DNA of 30,611 nt from RGIG3009 sp964470515 (lineage in GTDB: Bacteria; Bacillota; Clostridia; Oscillospirales; Acutalibacteraceae): contig CAYYDD010000012.1 of NCBI GenBank assembly GCA_964470515.1, positions 1-30,611 of the forward strand. The letters are read 5' to 3'. Positions 13,982 to 23,695 of this stretch are shown here, piece by piece (within the stretch, counting starts at the first letter, position 1; every line of letters begins with the position of its first letter). The translations under genes and the position numbers were made by a program. The notes below the pieces were generated by a model. It had not been told where the DNA came from. It made no database searches and was given only the letters and a program-made list of their open reading frames with translations.

Positions 13982-15349
13982 CTATTTCCCCACACAAAAC
14001 CGAGCAAAGATCCCGTCAACGACGGCTTCGGTGGCTCGCTCGCCGGTCAGCTCCAGCAGGGCGGACAACGCGCCGTCCACGCTCACCGCCACCGCATCCT
14101 GCGTAAGCCCGGCACGGATGGCATCCAGCGCCTCATCCAGCGCGGTCAACGTACGGCGCACACACTCCCGCTGCCGCTCGTTGGCCAGCAGCGGCTCGGC
14201 CTCATCCAGCCGGTAAACACCCGTCATCTCGGCGATAGCGCGTGTGATCGCCTCTTTCCCCTCGCCGGTAGCGGCCTGCATATGTACAATATGTTGAAAT
14301 TTGTCGGAAACATACCGTTCGTCAATCTTATTTTCCAGATCCTGCTTATTGAGGATGGCAATGGTGCTCTCTTTCGGGAGCTGCGCGATCAGATCACGGT
14401 CATCGGGCGACAGCTCACGCGAGCTGTCAAAGACCGCGAGGATAAGCGCGGCACTTTCCAGCCGCTTGCGAGAACGCTCTACACCGATGGCCTCCACCTC
14501 GTCCGTGGTCTCACGGATGCCCGCCGTATCGGACAAACGCAGCGTGATCTCCCCCACGCGCACCGATTCCTCCACCACGTCGCGGGTCGTACCCGCCACG
14601 GCGGTGACGATGCTGCGGTCACACCCGGCCAGACAGTTCATCAGCGTGGATTTTCCCACGTTGGGGCTGCCGACGATGACGGTATCCACCCCCACCCGCA
14701 GTACGCGACCCGCATCGTACGTCTCCAACAGCCGACGCAGCACCGTGCGAGCCTCACACAGCCCGTTTTCCAACGCGGCGGGCTCCAGCTCGGGAATATC
14801 GTCGTCGGGATAGTCCACGAACGCCGCCATTTGCGCTTGCAGGTCGATGAGCTGCTGCTTAATTGGCTGTAATGCCTGAAATACGGCGCCCTCGCGCGTT
14901 GCCAGCGCAGTCTTCGCGGCTAACCGCCCTTCAGCGCCGATGAGCTCCATCACCGCCTCGGCGCGGGTCAGATCGAGCTTGCCGTTCAAAAACGCACGGC
15001 GTGTAAATTCACCCGCAGCGGCCGGCACCGCACCCGCGGCAAACAGTGCGCGCAGTGTCCGCTGTAATAAATACACACCGCCGTGACAGGAAAGCTCCAC
15101 CACGTCCTCGCCGGTGTAGCTGTGCGGTGCGCGGAACACCGTAGCCACACATTCGTCGATCACGCCGTCGGCATCGTGCACGTGCCCGTACACCGCCTGA
15201 TATCCACAAAGCGCGGTCAACGTCCGTTTGTCACTCGTCGAACGGAACACCTGCGCCGCCAGCGCGACCGCGCCGTCGCCCGAGATGCGAATAACCCCTA
15301 AACCGGCAGGAGAGACCGGTGTCGAAATGGCAGCAATTACCTTCGACAT
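13982..15349 (-). CDS. mnmE: tRNA modification GTPase MnmE (TrmE)
   Basis: A 455-aa GTPase that, with MnmG, installs carboxymethylaminomethyl groups on wobble U34 of tRNAs. The N-terminal tetrahydrofolate-binding domain starts STPVSPAGLGVIRISG. A helical domain is interrupted by a G domain with GSPNVGKST (G1), TTRDVVEE (G2), LSDTAGIRE (G3) and NKQD (G4). The C-terminus is the catalytic FCVGK. Length is normal. It starts at ATG 15349, 27 bases after gyrA. In many Firmicutes mnmE sits beside jag with mnmG and rsmG; here it is downstream of gyrA and mnmG is not in the window. Confidence 0.96.
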   Translation of the reverse strand: MSKVIAAISTPVSPAGLGVIRISGDGAVALAAQVFRSTSDKRTLTALCGYQAVYGHVHDADGVIDECVATVFRAPHSYTGEDVVELSCHGGVYLLQRTLRALFAAGAVPAAAGEFTRRAFLNGKLDLTRAEAVMELIGAEGRLAAKTALATREGAVFQALQPIKQQLIDLQAQMAAFVDYPDDDIPELEPAALENGLCEARTVLRRLLETYDAGRVLRVGVDTVIVGSPNVGKSTLMNCLAGCDRSIVTAVAGTTRDVVEESVRVGEITLRLSDTAGIRETTDEVEAIGVERSRKRLESAALILAVFDSSRELSPDDRDLIAQLPKESTIAILNKQDLENKIDERYVSDKFQHIVHMQAATGEGKEAITRAIAEMTGVYRLDEAEPLLANERQRECVRRTLTALDEALDAIRAGLTQDAVAVSVDGALSALLELTGERATEAVVDGIFARFCVGK

Positions 15350-15376
15350 ACCGATCCCTCCTTGTTGTTTCTTATC

Positions 15377-17863
15377 CTATTCCTCGACGGGTGCGTCCTC
15401 GGCAGGCGCTTCTCCCTCGGCTGTTTCTTCCCTCTCCTCGTGCGGTGTCTGCACCAGCGACACGATGCGGTCGCCCGCCTCGCGGAACTTCATCACGGTA
15501 ACGCCCTTGGACGGACGACGGCACTGACGAATCTCGCTGACCGGTGTGCGGATAATGATACCGCCGGCCGAGATCATAATGACGTCCTCATCCAGCGAGA
15601 CCATCCGCACCGCAGCTACGTTGCCGTATTCGTCGGTGTGGTAGTTGGTAAGGCCCTTACCGCCACGGGACTGCACACGGTAGTCGGACAGCTCACTCAA
15701 TCGACCGAAGCCGGTCTCGGTCACGGTCAGCCACAGCTTATCCGGCTCGCAGACCGCCATACCCACAACCTCGTCGTCCTCGGCCAGCGTAATAGCCTTG
15801 ACACCGCGGGCCGTTCTGCCCACCACGCGGGCATCGTTTTCATCAAAGCAGATCGCCATACCACCCCGTGTACCGACTAACAGCTTCTGATAACCATCGG
15901 TCAGCTGCACCCACGCCAGCTCGTCGCCCTCGTCGAGGTCAACGGCGATCAGGCCACTCTTGCGGGCGTTGGAATACGCATCCAGACGGGTGCGCTTGAT
16001 AATACCCCTGCGGGTGATCATACAGAGATACTGATCCTCGCTGAACTCGGACACGCGGATCATCGCGCTGACCTTTTCGTCCGCCGCCAGCGGCAGCAGG
16101 TTGATGATATTCATACCGCGCGAGGTGCGGGAGCCCTCCGGGATCTCGTAGCACTTCAGCCGATACACACGACCGCCAGTGGTGAAGAACATCACCATAT
16201 CGTGACTGGAGCAGAGGAACATCGTTTCGGTAAAGTCCTCGTCGCGGTTGGTCGTCGCCTTAATGCCCTTACCGCCCTTATGCTGTGCCTTGTAGTCATC
16301 CAGCGTCTGACGCTTGACGTAGCCGCGCTGCGACAGCGTCAGCAGGCATTCCTCCTCGGGGATCAGATCCTCGATATCCACCTCGCCCGATACCATCGAG
16401 ATCTCGGTGCGGCGGTCGTCGCCGTACTTGTCGCGCATTTTGAGGCACTCATCCTTCACGATGGCCTTGATCTTATTTTCATCCGCCAGAATACCCTCAA
16501 GCTCCGCAATCTTCGCACGCAGTGCCGCCAGCTCATCCTCGATCTTCTGGCGCTCCAGACCCGACAACTGACCGAGACGCATCGCCACAATGGCCGCCGC
16601 CTGGATCTCGTCAAAGCCGAACGCTTCCATCAATCCCTGCTTCGCTGCATTGGGATCCGCCGAATTGCGGATGATGGAAATTACCTTATCAATAAAATCG
16701 ACCGCGACCTTAAGTGCCTCGACGATATGCTCGCGTTCGCGCGCCTTCTTCAGATCGAACATCGTGCGGCGGGTAATGACCTCGCACTGGAACTTGATGT
16801 ACTCCTGCAGCATCTCCTTGAGCGTGAGCACGCGCGGCACACCGTCCACCAGCGACAGCATAATAGCACCGAAGGTCACCTGCATCTGCGTGTACGCAAA
16901 CAGCTGATTGAGCACCACCTGCGGATTGGCATCCTTTTTCAGATCAATGACGATGCGCATACCCTCACGGCTGGAATGATCGACCACGTCACGGATACCC
17001 TCGACGCGCTTTTCATCGGCCAGCTCGATGATGGATTTCACCAGATTTAGTTTGTTTACCTGATAGGGAATCTCACTGATGACGATGCGGTAGCGGTCAC
17101 CGTGCTCCTCAATATCCGTCTTGGCACGCACGATGATGCGACCGCGGCCGGTCGCGTACGCAGCACGAATGCCGGAATAGCCCATAATGACACCGCCGGT
17201 CGGAAAATCCGGGCCTTTGATATGCTCCATAATATCCGCCATTTCCGCATCGGGATTGTCGATCAGCAGACAGATACCGTCCACGACCTCGCGCAGATTA
17301 TGCGGCGGGATGTTGGTCGCCATACCGACGGCGATACCCGTCGAACCGTTAACCAGCAGATTGGGGAAGCGCGATGGCAGCACCACCGGCTCTTCCAGAC
17401 GGTCGTCGTAGTTCGGCGTGAAATCCACCGTTTCCTTTTCAATGTCGGCCAGCATATCCAGTGACATTTTCGACATACGCGACTCGGTATAACGGTAGGC
17501 AGCGGCGGGATGACCGTCGATAGAACCGAAGTTGCCGTGGCCGTCGATCAGCGGATACCGCAGCGAGAAATCCTGCGCCATACGCACCATCGCGTCATAC
17601 ACCGAAGCGTCACCGTGCGGGTGATAACCGCCCAGCACCGCGCCGACGGTATCCGCGCACTTGCGGTACGGCTTATCCGGCGTCAGATTACGCTCGTGCA
17701 TCGTATACAAAATACGGCGGTGCACCGGCTTCAGACCGTCACGCACGTCGGGCAGGGCACGCGCCACAATGACCGACATCGAGTACTCCAGAAACCGTTT
17801 TTTCATTTCCTTTTCCAAATCGACGTTAATTAACTTGTTCTGTACGGTGGTTTGCTCGTCCAT
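15377..17863 (-). CDS. gyrA: DNA gyrase subunit A
   Basis: An 828-aa type II topoisomerase subunit. The catalytic Tyr is Y125 in AAYRYTESRM. The winged-helix and tower domains are followed by a beta-pinwheel, with the GyrA box as AQHKGGKG and the tail rich in Glu/Ala. The quinolone region reads HPHGDASVYD: Ala86 stands where Escherichia coli has Ser83, with Asp90 kept. The ATG at 17863 is the start (GGAGACACGGTT upstream). It is separated from gyrB by two membrane-protein genes, an unusual arrangement, and is followed by mnmE. Together with GyrB it introduces negative supercoils ahead of forks. Confidence 0.97.
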   Translation of the reverse strand: MDEQTTVQNKLINVDLEKEMKKRFLEYSMSVIVARALPDVRDGLKPVHRRILYTMHERNLTPDKPYRKCADTVGAVLGGYHPHGDASVYDAMVRMAQDFSLRYPLIDGHGNFGSIDGHPAAAYRYTESRMSKMSLDMLADIEKETVDFTPNYDDRLEEPVVLPSRFPNLLVNGSTGIAVGMATNIPPHNLREVVDGICLLIDNPDAEMADIMEHIKGPDFPTGGVIMGYSGIRAAYATGRGRIIVRAKTDIEEHGDRYRIVISEIPYQVNKLNLVKSIIELADEKRVEGIRDVVDHSSREGMRIVIDLKKDANPQVVLNQLFAYTQMQVTFGAIMLSLVDGVPRVLTLKEMLQEYIKFQCEVITRRTMFDLKKAREREHIVEALKVAVDFIDKVISIIRNSADPNAAKQGLMEAFGFDEIQAAAIVAMRLGQLSGLERQKIEDELAALRAKIAELEGILADENKIKAIVKDECLKMRDKYGDDRRTEISMVSGEVDIEDLIPEEECLLTLSQRGYVKRQTLDDYKAQHKGGKGIKATTNRDEDFTETMFLCSSHDMVMFFTTGGRVYRLKCYEIPEGSRTSRGMNIINLLPLAADEKVSAMIRVSEFSEDQYLCMITRRGIIKRTRLDAYSNARKSGLIAVDLDEGDELAWVQLTDGYQKLLVGTRGGMAICFDENDARVVGRTARGVKAITLAEDDEVVGMAVCEPDKLWLTVTETGFGRLSELSDYRVQSRGGKGLTNYHTDEYGNVAAVRMVSLDEDVIMISAGGIIIRTPVSEIRQCRRPSKGVTVMKFREAGDRIVSLVQTPHEEREETAEGEAPAEDAPVEE

Positions 17864-17899
17864 AACCGTGTCTCCTTTACTTTGCTGCTGGCTTTGATT

Positions 17900-19009
17900 T
17901 TATTGTCCGGCCGTGTCCGGAGCACCCGCGAGTGCTTTTAGAATCTGCGGATCCCGGGCAGCGTCAAACGGGATAAACAGCGTTTGCTTATTCAAAAACC
18001 GAATAATAACGCCGGTTTCGTCTGCTGTAAGATACAACCGTTCTTTGATACAAAACCGTGTGATACCGCCGACCGTGATACGCAAGCCGTCCGGCTCAAA
18101 GCCCAGTATCATCGGCTCCTCCGTTCGTTGCGAGCGGTACAGCGCGAACGTAACGGAAGCAAACACCCACGCCACTACCGCAAAGCCGACACACAGTATC
18201 ATCATATCTGCCAAAAACCAAGGCGTTATACGCCAATACACGGATGCCATAATCCCAACGGATGCCGCCATCGGGATCGCGACGCCCATCAGCAGGCAGT
18301 GCTGCTGCTTCCTTATATCGCGGGACAGTGTACCCGGTATTTCCGCAGTTGTCAGCGCCTCTTCCGGCTCCGGCAACTGCGGGATAGGCAGCGGCTCGGG
18401 CAGCACCGGCCGCGCCGTTGAGATCACATTGATAACGGATTTATCCACCCGTTCCTGCAAATATTCGCGGATGATATCCACGTCAAAGGCAATGAGGTCC
18501 TGCGCCCGCACGATCAGCCATTGTGTACCGTCGCTCAATGCAAAACCGTCATTTGTCTCCACACACGCCTGCACATTCGCAAACTTCAGCGTTACTGTAC
18601 CGCGCAGTGAGGTCATCGTCAGCCGATCACCGTAAAACGCGATACGCAAACCCGCCTTGTGACGGCGGAGATCGGCCGCATACATCTCATATTGCACAAA
18701 CTCGGCGGTGCGCGGATAACGCAGTGCCTTTCCCAATGTCACACAGGCCAGTGCCGTCGCGACCGATAACAATAAAAAGGCAGTCAGTATCTCAAACCAA
18801 TAAAGGCCACTGAAAGGCAATGTCCCGAAAATCTCCAGAATGAACATCCCGATCAGCAAAAAGCTGAGTAGCGGTCCCAGCTTACGACGACCCGACAGTA
18901 CACGCCGCCAACGCACCGCTTCTGCATACGGTAACGGGCTGCCCGCCACCAGTATCCACAAGCGGTCAGGATCGTCTGCCGGAAAACGGCAGGGGCGTTC
19001 ATATACCAT
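17900..19009 (-). CDS. Membrane protein with two YcxB-like domains (second paralogue)
   Basis: 369 aa from ATG 19009, chosen because AAGGGGAG lies 6 bases upstream; an earlier start would overlap the preceding gene. Layout: cytoplasmic lead, two membrane helices (about 48-66 and 70-88), a beta-rich domain (about 105-200; LRIAFYGDRLTMTSLRGTVT), a proline-rich linker (PEPLPIPQLPEPEE), two more helices (about 245-265 and 270-290), and a second beta-rich domain (FEPDGLRITVGGITRFCI) to the end. Each half resembles a YcxB-like unit (membrane hairpin plus PH-like sheet). The upstream gene has the same plan, so the pair is paralogous. Function is unknown. Confidence 0.75.
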   Translation of the reverse strand: MVYERPCRFPADDPDRLWILVAGSPLPYAEAVRWRRVLSGRRKLGPLLSFLLIGMFILEIFGTLPFSGLYWFEILTAFLLLSVATALACVTLGKALRYPRTAEFVQYEMYAADLRRHKAGLRIAFYGDRLTMTSLRGTVTLKFANVQACVETNDGFALSDGTQWLIVRAQDLIAFDVDIIREYLQERVDKSVINVISTARPVLPEPLPIPQLPEPEEALTTAEIPGTLSRDIRKQQHCLLMGVAIPMAASVGIMASVYWRITPWFLADMMILCVGFAVVAWVFASVTFALYRSQRTEEPMILGFEPDGLRITVGGITRFCIKERLYLTADETGVIIRFLNKQTLFIPFDAARDPQILKALAGAPDTAGQ

Positions 19010-19023
19010 CGGTCTCTCCCCTT

Positions 19024-20124
19024 TTACTGCATATGAGCATCCACCACGTGACGCAGCTGCTCCATATCGGTAATACAACGCTTCGGTACGGTGACCACGC
19101 GCGCTTCCTCGGCAAAAAATTCAACTTCCTTCGGCCGCTCCACTGCGCGGGTAATACGCGCCCACGGCACCTGAATGCGGCGGGTCTTTTCACCGCGACC
19201 CGTCACACGGACATACCGATCGGTCAGCTCCAGCTTCAAGCGGCAAACGTCGCCGTCCGACGAGGCGATCGCGCGGCGCGCACGCAGGCGCACCGTTACG
19301 ATATCCATCAAAAACAACAGCACCAATGCCAACAAAAACAGCGGCAGCGGCGATGTCTCTAACCCGAAATACGCCAGAATGGTGAAAAACACCGCCGTCA
19401 GCATTTTGCTGGAAAATTTTCCGAAAAATCCGCGAATCGCCGTATCGGTGAGATGACCCTTGAGCTCACTTGCCGTGTATTCCACGTTCACCGCGACCAA
19501 CGCCTCGTCTGTCTGGGGCAAAGGCACACCGACGGGCTGCCGTGTTTCCAGCTTAGGCGCGATGGGTGCCAGCACGTACTGCTTTGCCGGGCTGATAACG
19601 GCGAGAGCCATCCGTTTCGTAAACTCCGCGTCCTCCGATGTCAGACACCGCGCCGGCACCACGATGGATTTGCCGCTCGTCACACAAAACAGCAGCATAT
19701 CCTCGGCTTCAATAAACGCGGTACACCGATCAAAGGACACGCGATTGGTCTCATCCGCCGTCCGCTTCACCAAGCCCTTTTCATTCACCGTCAGCACACC
19801 GTCAAATGAATGTCCCGAAAACAGCGAGGTATCGTACGCCGCTTCGTGCCCGCGGCGCACCTGCCGCGGCATATCCAGCATCATCCACAGCTCCGCAACG
19901 ATCATTAGTGTCACAACGATCGCCATCTCGGTGTCCACAACCCCGGTCATATGGTATTCCACACCCACGGAGGCAATGCACATCAGCATCAACGCCACCG
20001 AGATCAGCCGCTGCATATTCAGGCGGCGGCCGCGCAGTGCGGCGGATACCAGCGTTTGCGACCGCACGTACTCGTCACGCGCCAACCCGACGGCATATTC
20101 AATTTCCGTAAGTACATTTTCCAT
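19024..20124 (-). CDS. Membrane protein with two YcxB-like domains (first paralogue)
   Basis: 366 aa. Layout: short cytoplasmic N-terminus, two helices (about 38-58 and 65-83), a beta-rich domain (about 105-190; FDGVLTVNEKGLVKRTADET, then SIVVPARCLTSEDAEF), a linker, two helices (about 245-280), and a second beta-rich domain (LKLELTDRYVRVTGRGEKT, then VPKRCITD). The ending IVVPARCL and VTVPKRCI are the hydrophobic-Pro-[AK]-R-C turn typical of YcxB-like domains, seen once per half. It starts 2 bases after the gyrB stop, so it is translationally linked to gyrB. No role is established; proteins of this domain are often of unknown function in Firmicutes. Confidence 0.75.
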   Translation of the reverse strand: MENVLTEIEYAVGLARDEYVRSQTLVSAALRGRRLNMQRLISVALMLMCIASVGVEYHMTGVVDTEMAIVVTLMIVAELWMMLDMPRQVRRGHEAAYDTSLFSGHSFDGVLTVNEKGLVKRTADETNRVSFDRCTAFIEAEDMLLFCVTSGKSIVVPARCLTSEDAEFTKRMALAVISPAKQYVLAPIAPKLETRQPVGVPLPQTDEALVAVNVEYTASELKGHLTDTAIRGFFGKFSSKMLTAVFFTILAYFGLETSPLPLFLLALVLLFLMDIVTVRLRARRAIASSDGDVCRLKLELTDRYVRVTGRGEKTRRIQVPWARITRAVERPKEVEFFAEEARVVTVPKRCITDMEQLRHVVDAHMQ

Positions 20125-20126
20125 AG

Positions 20127-22082
20127 TTAAATATCCAAATTCGACACGTACTGCGCGTTGCGCTCGATGAAATCACGGCGCGGCTCAACCTTGTCACCCA
20201 TCAGAATGGTGAACGCCTCATCGGCGGCCGCCGCATCCGACAGCTCCACCCGGAGCATCGTGCGGAACGCCGGATCCATTGTGGTCTCCCACAACTGTTC
20301 GGGATCCATTTCACCAAGACCCTTGTACCGCTGGATATCGGCATTGCCGCCGAGCTCCGCGATATACTTGTCACGCTCCGGATCGGAGAACGCGTACCGC
20401 ACCTGCTTTCCCTTCGAAACCTTGTACAGCGGCGGCTGGGCGATATATACGTGACCCTCATCAATCAGCGGTCGCATATAGCGGAAGAAGAAGGTCATCA
20501 ACAGCGTGCTGATATGTGCACCGTCCACGTCGGCATCTGCCATAATAATGACCTTACCGTACCGCAGCTTAGAAATATCAAAATCGTCACCGATACCGCA
20601 ACCTAAGGCCTGTACAACCGGGATCAGCTTTTCGTTGCCGTACACCTTGTCTAAACGTGCCTTTTCCACGTTCAGCATCTTTCCCCATAGCGGCAGGATG
20701 GCCTGGAAGTTACGGTCTCGGCCCTGAATAGCCGAGCCACCTGCCGAGTCACCCTCAACGATGTACACCTCGGTACGCTCGCTGTCGCTCCAAATACAAT
20801 CTGCCAGCTTATCCGGCATACGCGTGGCGGAAAGACCCGTCTTTTTTCGAGCCAGCTCACGCGCCCGCTGAGCAGCCTCCCGCACACGGGCGGCATTGAT
20901 GGATTTTTCCAGAATACCCTTGGCGACTGCGGGGTTTTCCTCCAGATACGGCACCAGCTTTTCGTTCAGCAGCTGGGTGATGAGCTTACCCATCGAGGTA
21001 TTGCCCAGCTTCGCCTTGGTCTGACCCTCAAACTGCGCGTCCTTCAGCTTGACGCTGATGACCGCAGTCAAACCCTCGCGCACGTCGTCTCCTTTTAGCT
21101 TGGAATCCGCTTCCTTCAGCATACCGTGCCGCAACGCGTAATCGTTCAGAATACGCGTGATGGCGTTTTTAAACGAATTTTCGTGCGTACCGCCGTCCAC
21201 CGTGTGAATGTTATTGGCGAACGATATCACGTTTTCATTGTAACTGTCGTTGTACTGGAACGCCACCTCGGCGATGGACTCCCCGTCGGACAGCGTAATA
21301 TGGATTACCTGCTCGTGCAGTGCCTGATGACCACGGGTCTTGTTCATAAATTCCACGAATGAGGAAATGCCACCCTCGTAGCAGAACACCTTTTCCACCA
21401 CGGCGTTTTCGTCGCGGCGGTCGGTCAGCGTGATTTTCAGACCGGCATTCAGGAACGCCTGCTCGCGCAGCCGTTTTTCCAGCACCTCATATTCGTACTC
21501 GGTGGTTTCGGTAAAGATTTCCGTATCCGCCTTAAAGCGGATCAGCGTACCGTCACACTCCGAGGTGCCGATCACCTTCAGCTCTGATACCGCGTTACCA
21601 CGCTCAAACCGCTGGACAAATACTTTGCCCTCGCGGGAAATCTCCACCTCCAGCCACTCGGACAGCGCGTTTACGACCGACGAGCCCACACCGTGCAGAC
21701 CGCCGGAGACTTTATAGCCGCTGCCGCCGAACTTACCTCCGGCGTGTAATACCGTCAGTACCACCGTGACCGTGGGAATGCCCATCTTTTCGTGAATACC
21801 CACCGGGATACCGCGGCCGTTATCGCGTACGGAGATAATATCACCGGGCAGGATATCCACCTCAATATGGGTGCAAAAGCCCGCTAAGGCTTCGTCAATG
21901 GAGTTGTCCACGATCTCATACACCAGATGATGCAGACCGCGAGGACCCGTCGAGCCGATATACATACCCGGACGCTTACGGACGGCCTCCAAGCCCTCCA
22001 GCACCTGAATTTGACTCTCATCATACGGTTTATTTTCCGCAGCGGTTTCCAGCTCTAAGTCCTTTTCCGTTTCCGTGCTCAT
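20127..22082 (-). CDS. gyrB: DNA gyrase subunit B
   Basis: A 651-aa ATPase subunit of gyrase. GHKL ATPase motifs: YEIVDNSIDEALAG, ISVRDNGRGIPVGIH and GGLHGVGSSVVNALS. The transducer domain follows, and the TOPRIM domain has EGDSAGGSA, MADADVDGAHI and the tail PRRDFIERNAQYVSNLDI. The frame extends upstream to 22223, but the start is ATG 22082: AGAGG lies 9 bases ahead, and the preceding 47 codons overlap the remB end without a plausible site. It lies downstream of recF and remB and upstream of two membrane-protein genes that intervene before gyrA. Confidence 0.97.
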   Translation of the reverse strand: MSTETEKDLELETAAENKPYDESQIQVLEGLEAVRKRPGMYIGSTGPRGLHHLVYEIVDNSIDEALAGFCTHIEVDILPGDIISVRDNGRGIPVGIHEKMGIPTVTVVLTVLHAGGKFGGSGYKVSGGLHGVGSSVVNALSEWLEVEISREGKVFVQRFERGNAVSELKVIGTSECDGTLIRFKADTEIFTETTEYEYEVLEKRLREQAFLNAGLKITLTDRRDENAVVEKVFCYEGGISSFVEFMNKTRGHQALHEQVIHITLSDGESIAEVAFQYNDSYNENVISFANNIHTVDGGTHENSFKNAITRILNDYALRHGMLKEADSKLKGDDVREGLTAVISVKLKDAQFEGQTKAKLGNTSMGKLITQLLNEKLVPYLEENPAVAKGILEKSINAARVREAAQRARELARKKTGLSATRMPDKLADCIWSDSERTEVYIVEGDSAGGSAIQGRDRNFQAILPLWGKMLNVEKARLDKVYGNEKLIPVVQALGCGIGDDFDISKLRYGKVIIMADADVDGAHISTLLMTFFFRYMRPLIDEGHVYIAQPPLYKVSKGKQVRYAFSDPERDKYIAELGGNADIQRYKGLGEMDPEQLWETTMDPAFRTMLRVELSDAAAADEAFTILMGDKVEPRRDFIERNAQYVSNLDI

Positions 22083-22107
22083 TTCGGATAACCTCTCATT
22101 TCTCAGT

Positions 22108-22365
22108 TTAGCGCCATTCTTTGGCACGCTTGAACAGCGTTGCACAAGAAATTTGCGATATATAAACGGTCGTTCCGTTTGTTTTTGACTTGCATACCAC
22201 AAAGCTCTTCGGCAATTCGTCACTGACCGTAACGACCTGTCCGTTTTGCTCGGCTTCTGCTAAAAAATCGCGGGTATTTTTTGATATCGTGGTATTATCC
22301 ATATCGAATACTCCCACGATCTCCTGCATCGGCACCACGGTCTCCTGCCCTAAGTATAAATACAT
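22108..22365 (-). CDS. remB: Extracellular-matrix regulator RemB-like (DUF370)
   Basis: An 85-aa protein of the DUF370/RemB (YaaB) family, which in Bacillus sits between recF and gyrB and influences biofilm matrix genes, probably as a DNA-binding regulator. MYLYLGQETVVPMQEIVGVF and DMDNTTISKNTRDFL are the family signature, followed by PKSFVVCK and VYISQISCATL. The start is ATG 22365, with AAAGG about 11 bases upstream. It lies 22 bases after recF and 25 bases before gyrB, the same order as in Bacillus, so it belongs to the dnaA-side operon. Confidence 0.92.
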   Translation of the reverse strand: MYLYLGQETVVPMQEIVGVFDMDNTTISKNTRDFLAEAEQNGQVVTVSDELPKSFVVCKSKTNGTTVYISQISCATLFKRAKEWR

Positions 22366-22388
22366 CAGCTTTCAACCTTTCACATTGG

Positions 22389-23480
22389 CTACGTTGAAAG
22401 AATGCCGTCTTTCATACGGAATTGCTTACCGTCCCGCATCAGCGGTGTCGGCTCACAGCAGGTAATAAACACCTGCCAATCGCGGATATGATTTAAAATG
22501 TACTCCTGCCGCGACAGATCCAGCTCACTCATTACGTCATCCAGCAGAGCGATAGGCTTTTCCCCCGTCACTTTCTCCAACAGCGATGCTTCCGACAGCT
22601 TGATTGCCAGCACCGCGCTACGCTGCTGCCCTTGCGATCCGAAGCTGCGCGCGGCGTGCCCGTTTATCAGCACTTCCATATCATCGCGGTGCGGCCCGAC
22701 TGTGGTAAATCCTGCTACCAGATCCTCGTGGTGATGCGCCTGTAAGGCATCGTACAGCTTGGCCGCGATCTCTGCCGCAGTTTCCTCTTCCCCACATTCC
22801 ACGGAGGAAAGATACCTCACGTCAAATTCTTCCTTACCGGAAGACAAGCCTCGATAAATCTTCCGCGCCACCGGCGCCATTTTTTTAATATACCGTTGCC
22901 GCGCTTGGATCAACCGACACCCGGTCTGTGCCAGCTGTCGATCCCACAATTCCAATAGCTCTTCGGCCGCGTCCCCTGTGTTTTTTGCCTTACACAACGC
23001 ATTGCGTTGCGTCAGCACACGGGAATATTCCGTCAGCGTTTTCACGTAGACCGGACGTAGCTGACAATATGCCGCGTCCACCAGCCGACGCCGCTCCTGA
23101 GGGCCTCCCTTTATCAGTGAAAGATGCGCCGGTGAAAACACGATCCCGCAGAAAATACCGGCGAGCCGCGACGCCGCAGCCTGCGGCACACCGTTCAGCA
23201 CAGCCGACCGTCGCGCCTTGATGGTGATTTCCGCTTCCTGCACACGGCCTTCCGCGATAAACTCCATTGCTAAACGGCTTTGCTCCTCGCCGAAAGCGGT
23301 CAATTCACTGTCCTTCGCGCCGCGAAAGCTTTTTCCGCCGGTAAACAGCCACAAGGCCTCCAATAAATTTGTCTTACCCTGCGCATTTTCTCCGAGAATG
23401 ACATTAACACCCGCATACGGCTCCCACTCCCCCGCTTTCAGATTGCGAAAGCGGTCAAAGGTCAATCGGGTCACTTGCAT
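22389..23480 (-). CDS. recF: DNA replication and repair protein RecF
   Basis: A 363-aa SMC-like ABC ATPase that helps load RecA at single-strand gaps through RecO/RecR. The Walker A is GENAQGKTNLLEAL (residues about 31-44); the signature region contains RSFGSQGQQRSAVLAIKLSE; Walker B is PIALLDDVMSELD. Length is normal. It begins at ATG 23480, 2 bases after the yaaA stop, and is followed by remB. It is part of the conserved dnaA-dnaN-yaaA-recF-gyrB order. Confidence 0.96.
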   Translation of the reverse strand: MQVTRLTFDRFRNLKAGEWEPYAGVNVILGENAQGKTNLLEALWLFTGGKSFRGAKDSELTAFGEEQSRLAMEFIAEGRVQEAEITIKARRSAVLNGVPQAAASRLAGIFCGIVFSPAHLSLIKGGPQERRRLVDAAYCQLRPVYVKTLTEYSRVLTQRNALCKAKNTGDAAEELLELWDRQLAQTGCRLIQARQRYIKKMAPVARKIYRGLSSGKEEFDVRYLSSVECGEEETAAEIAAKLYDALQAHHHEDLVAGFTTVGPHRDDMEVLINGHAARSFGSQGQQRSAVLAIKLSEASLLEKVTGEKPIALLDDVMSELDLSRQEYILNHIRDWQVFITCCEPTPLMRDGKQFRMKDGILST

Positions 23481-23482
23481 CG

Positions 23483-23695
23483 TTATTCACCTATGATCTC
23501 AACGGTCTCATCGCCGAGCGTCACGGTATCCCCCGGACGCAGCTTTTTACCGCGCTGTGTACAGCACTCCCCGTTGACAAATACAAGTCCTGCCTGAATT
23601 TTTTCCTTAGCCTGACCGCCTGTAGGTGTCAGACTGGCTAACTTCAGCAGAGTATCCAACCGAATAAATTCGGTATGTATTGCCTGCTTCATCAT
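23483..23695 (-). CDS. yaaA: S4-domain RNA-binding protein YaaA
   Basis: A 70-aa small protein with one S4 RNA-binding fold: FIRLDTLLKLASLTPTGGQA, then QAGLVFVNGECCTQRGKKLR and GDTV. YaaA homologues lie between dnaN and recF in Firmicutes and are thought to act in ribosome assembly. Its ATG overlaps the dnaN stop (ATGATGA, 23692-23695), and recF starts 2 bases after its stop, so the three genes are tightly coupled. Confidence 0.93.
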   Translation of the reverse strand: MMKQAIHTEFIRLDTLLKLASLTPTGGQAKEKIQAGLVFVNGECCTQRGKKLRPGDTVTLGDETVEIIGE

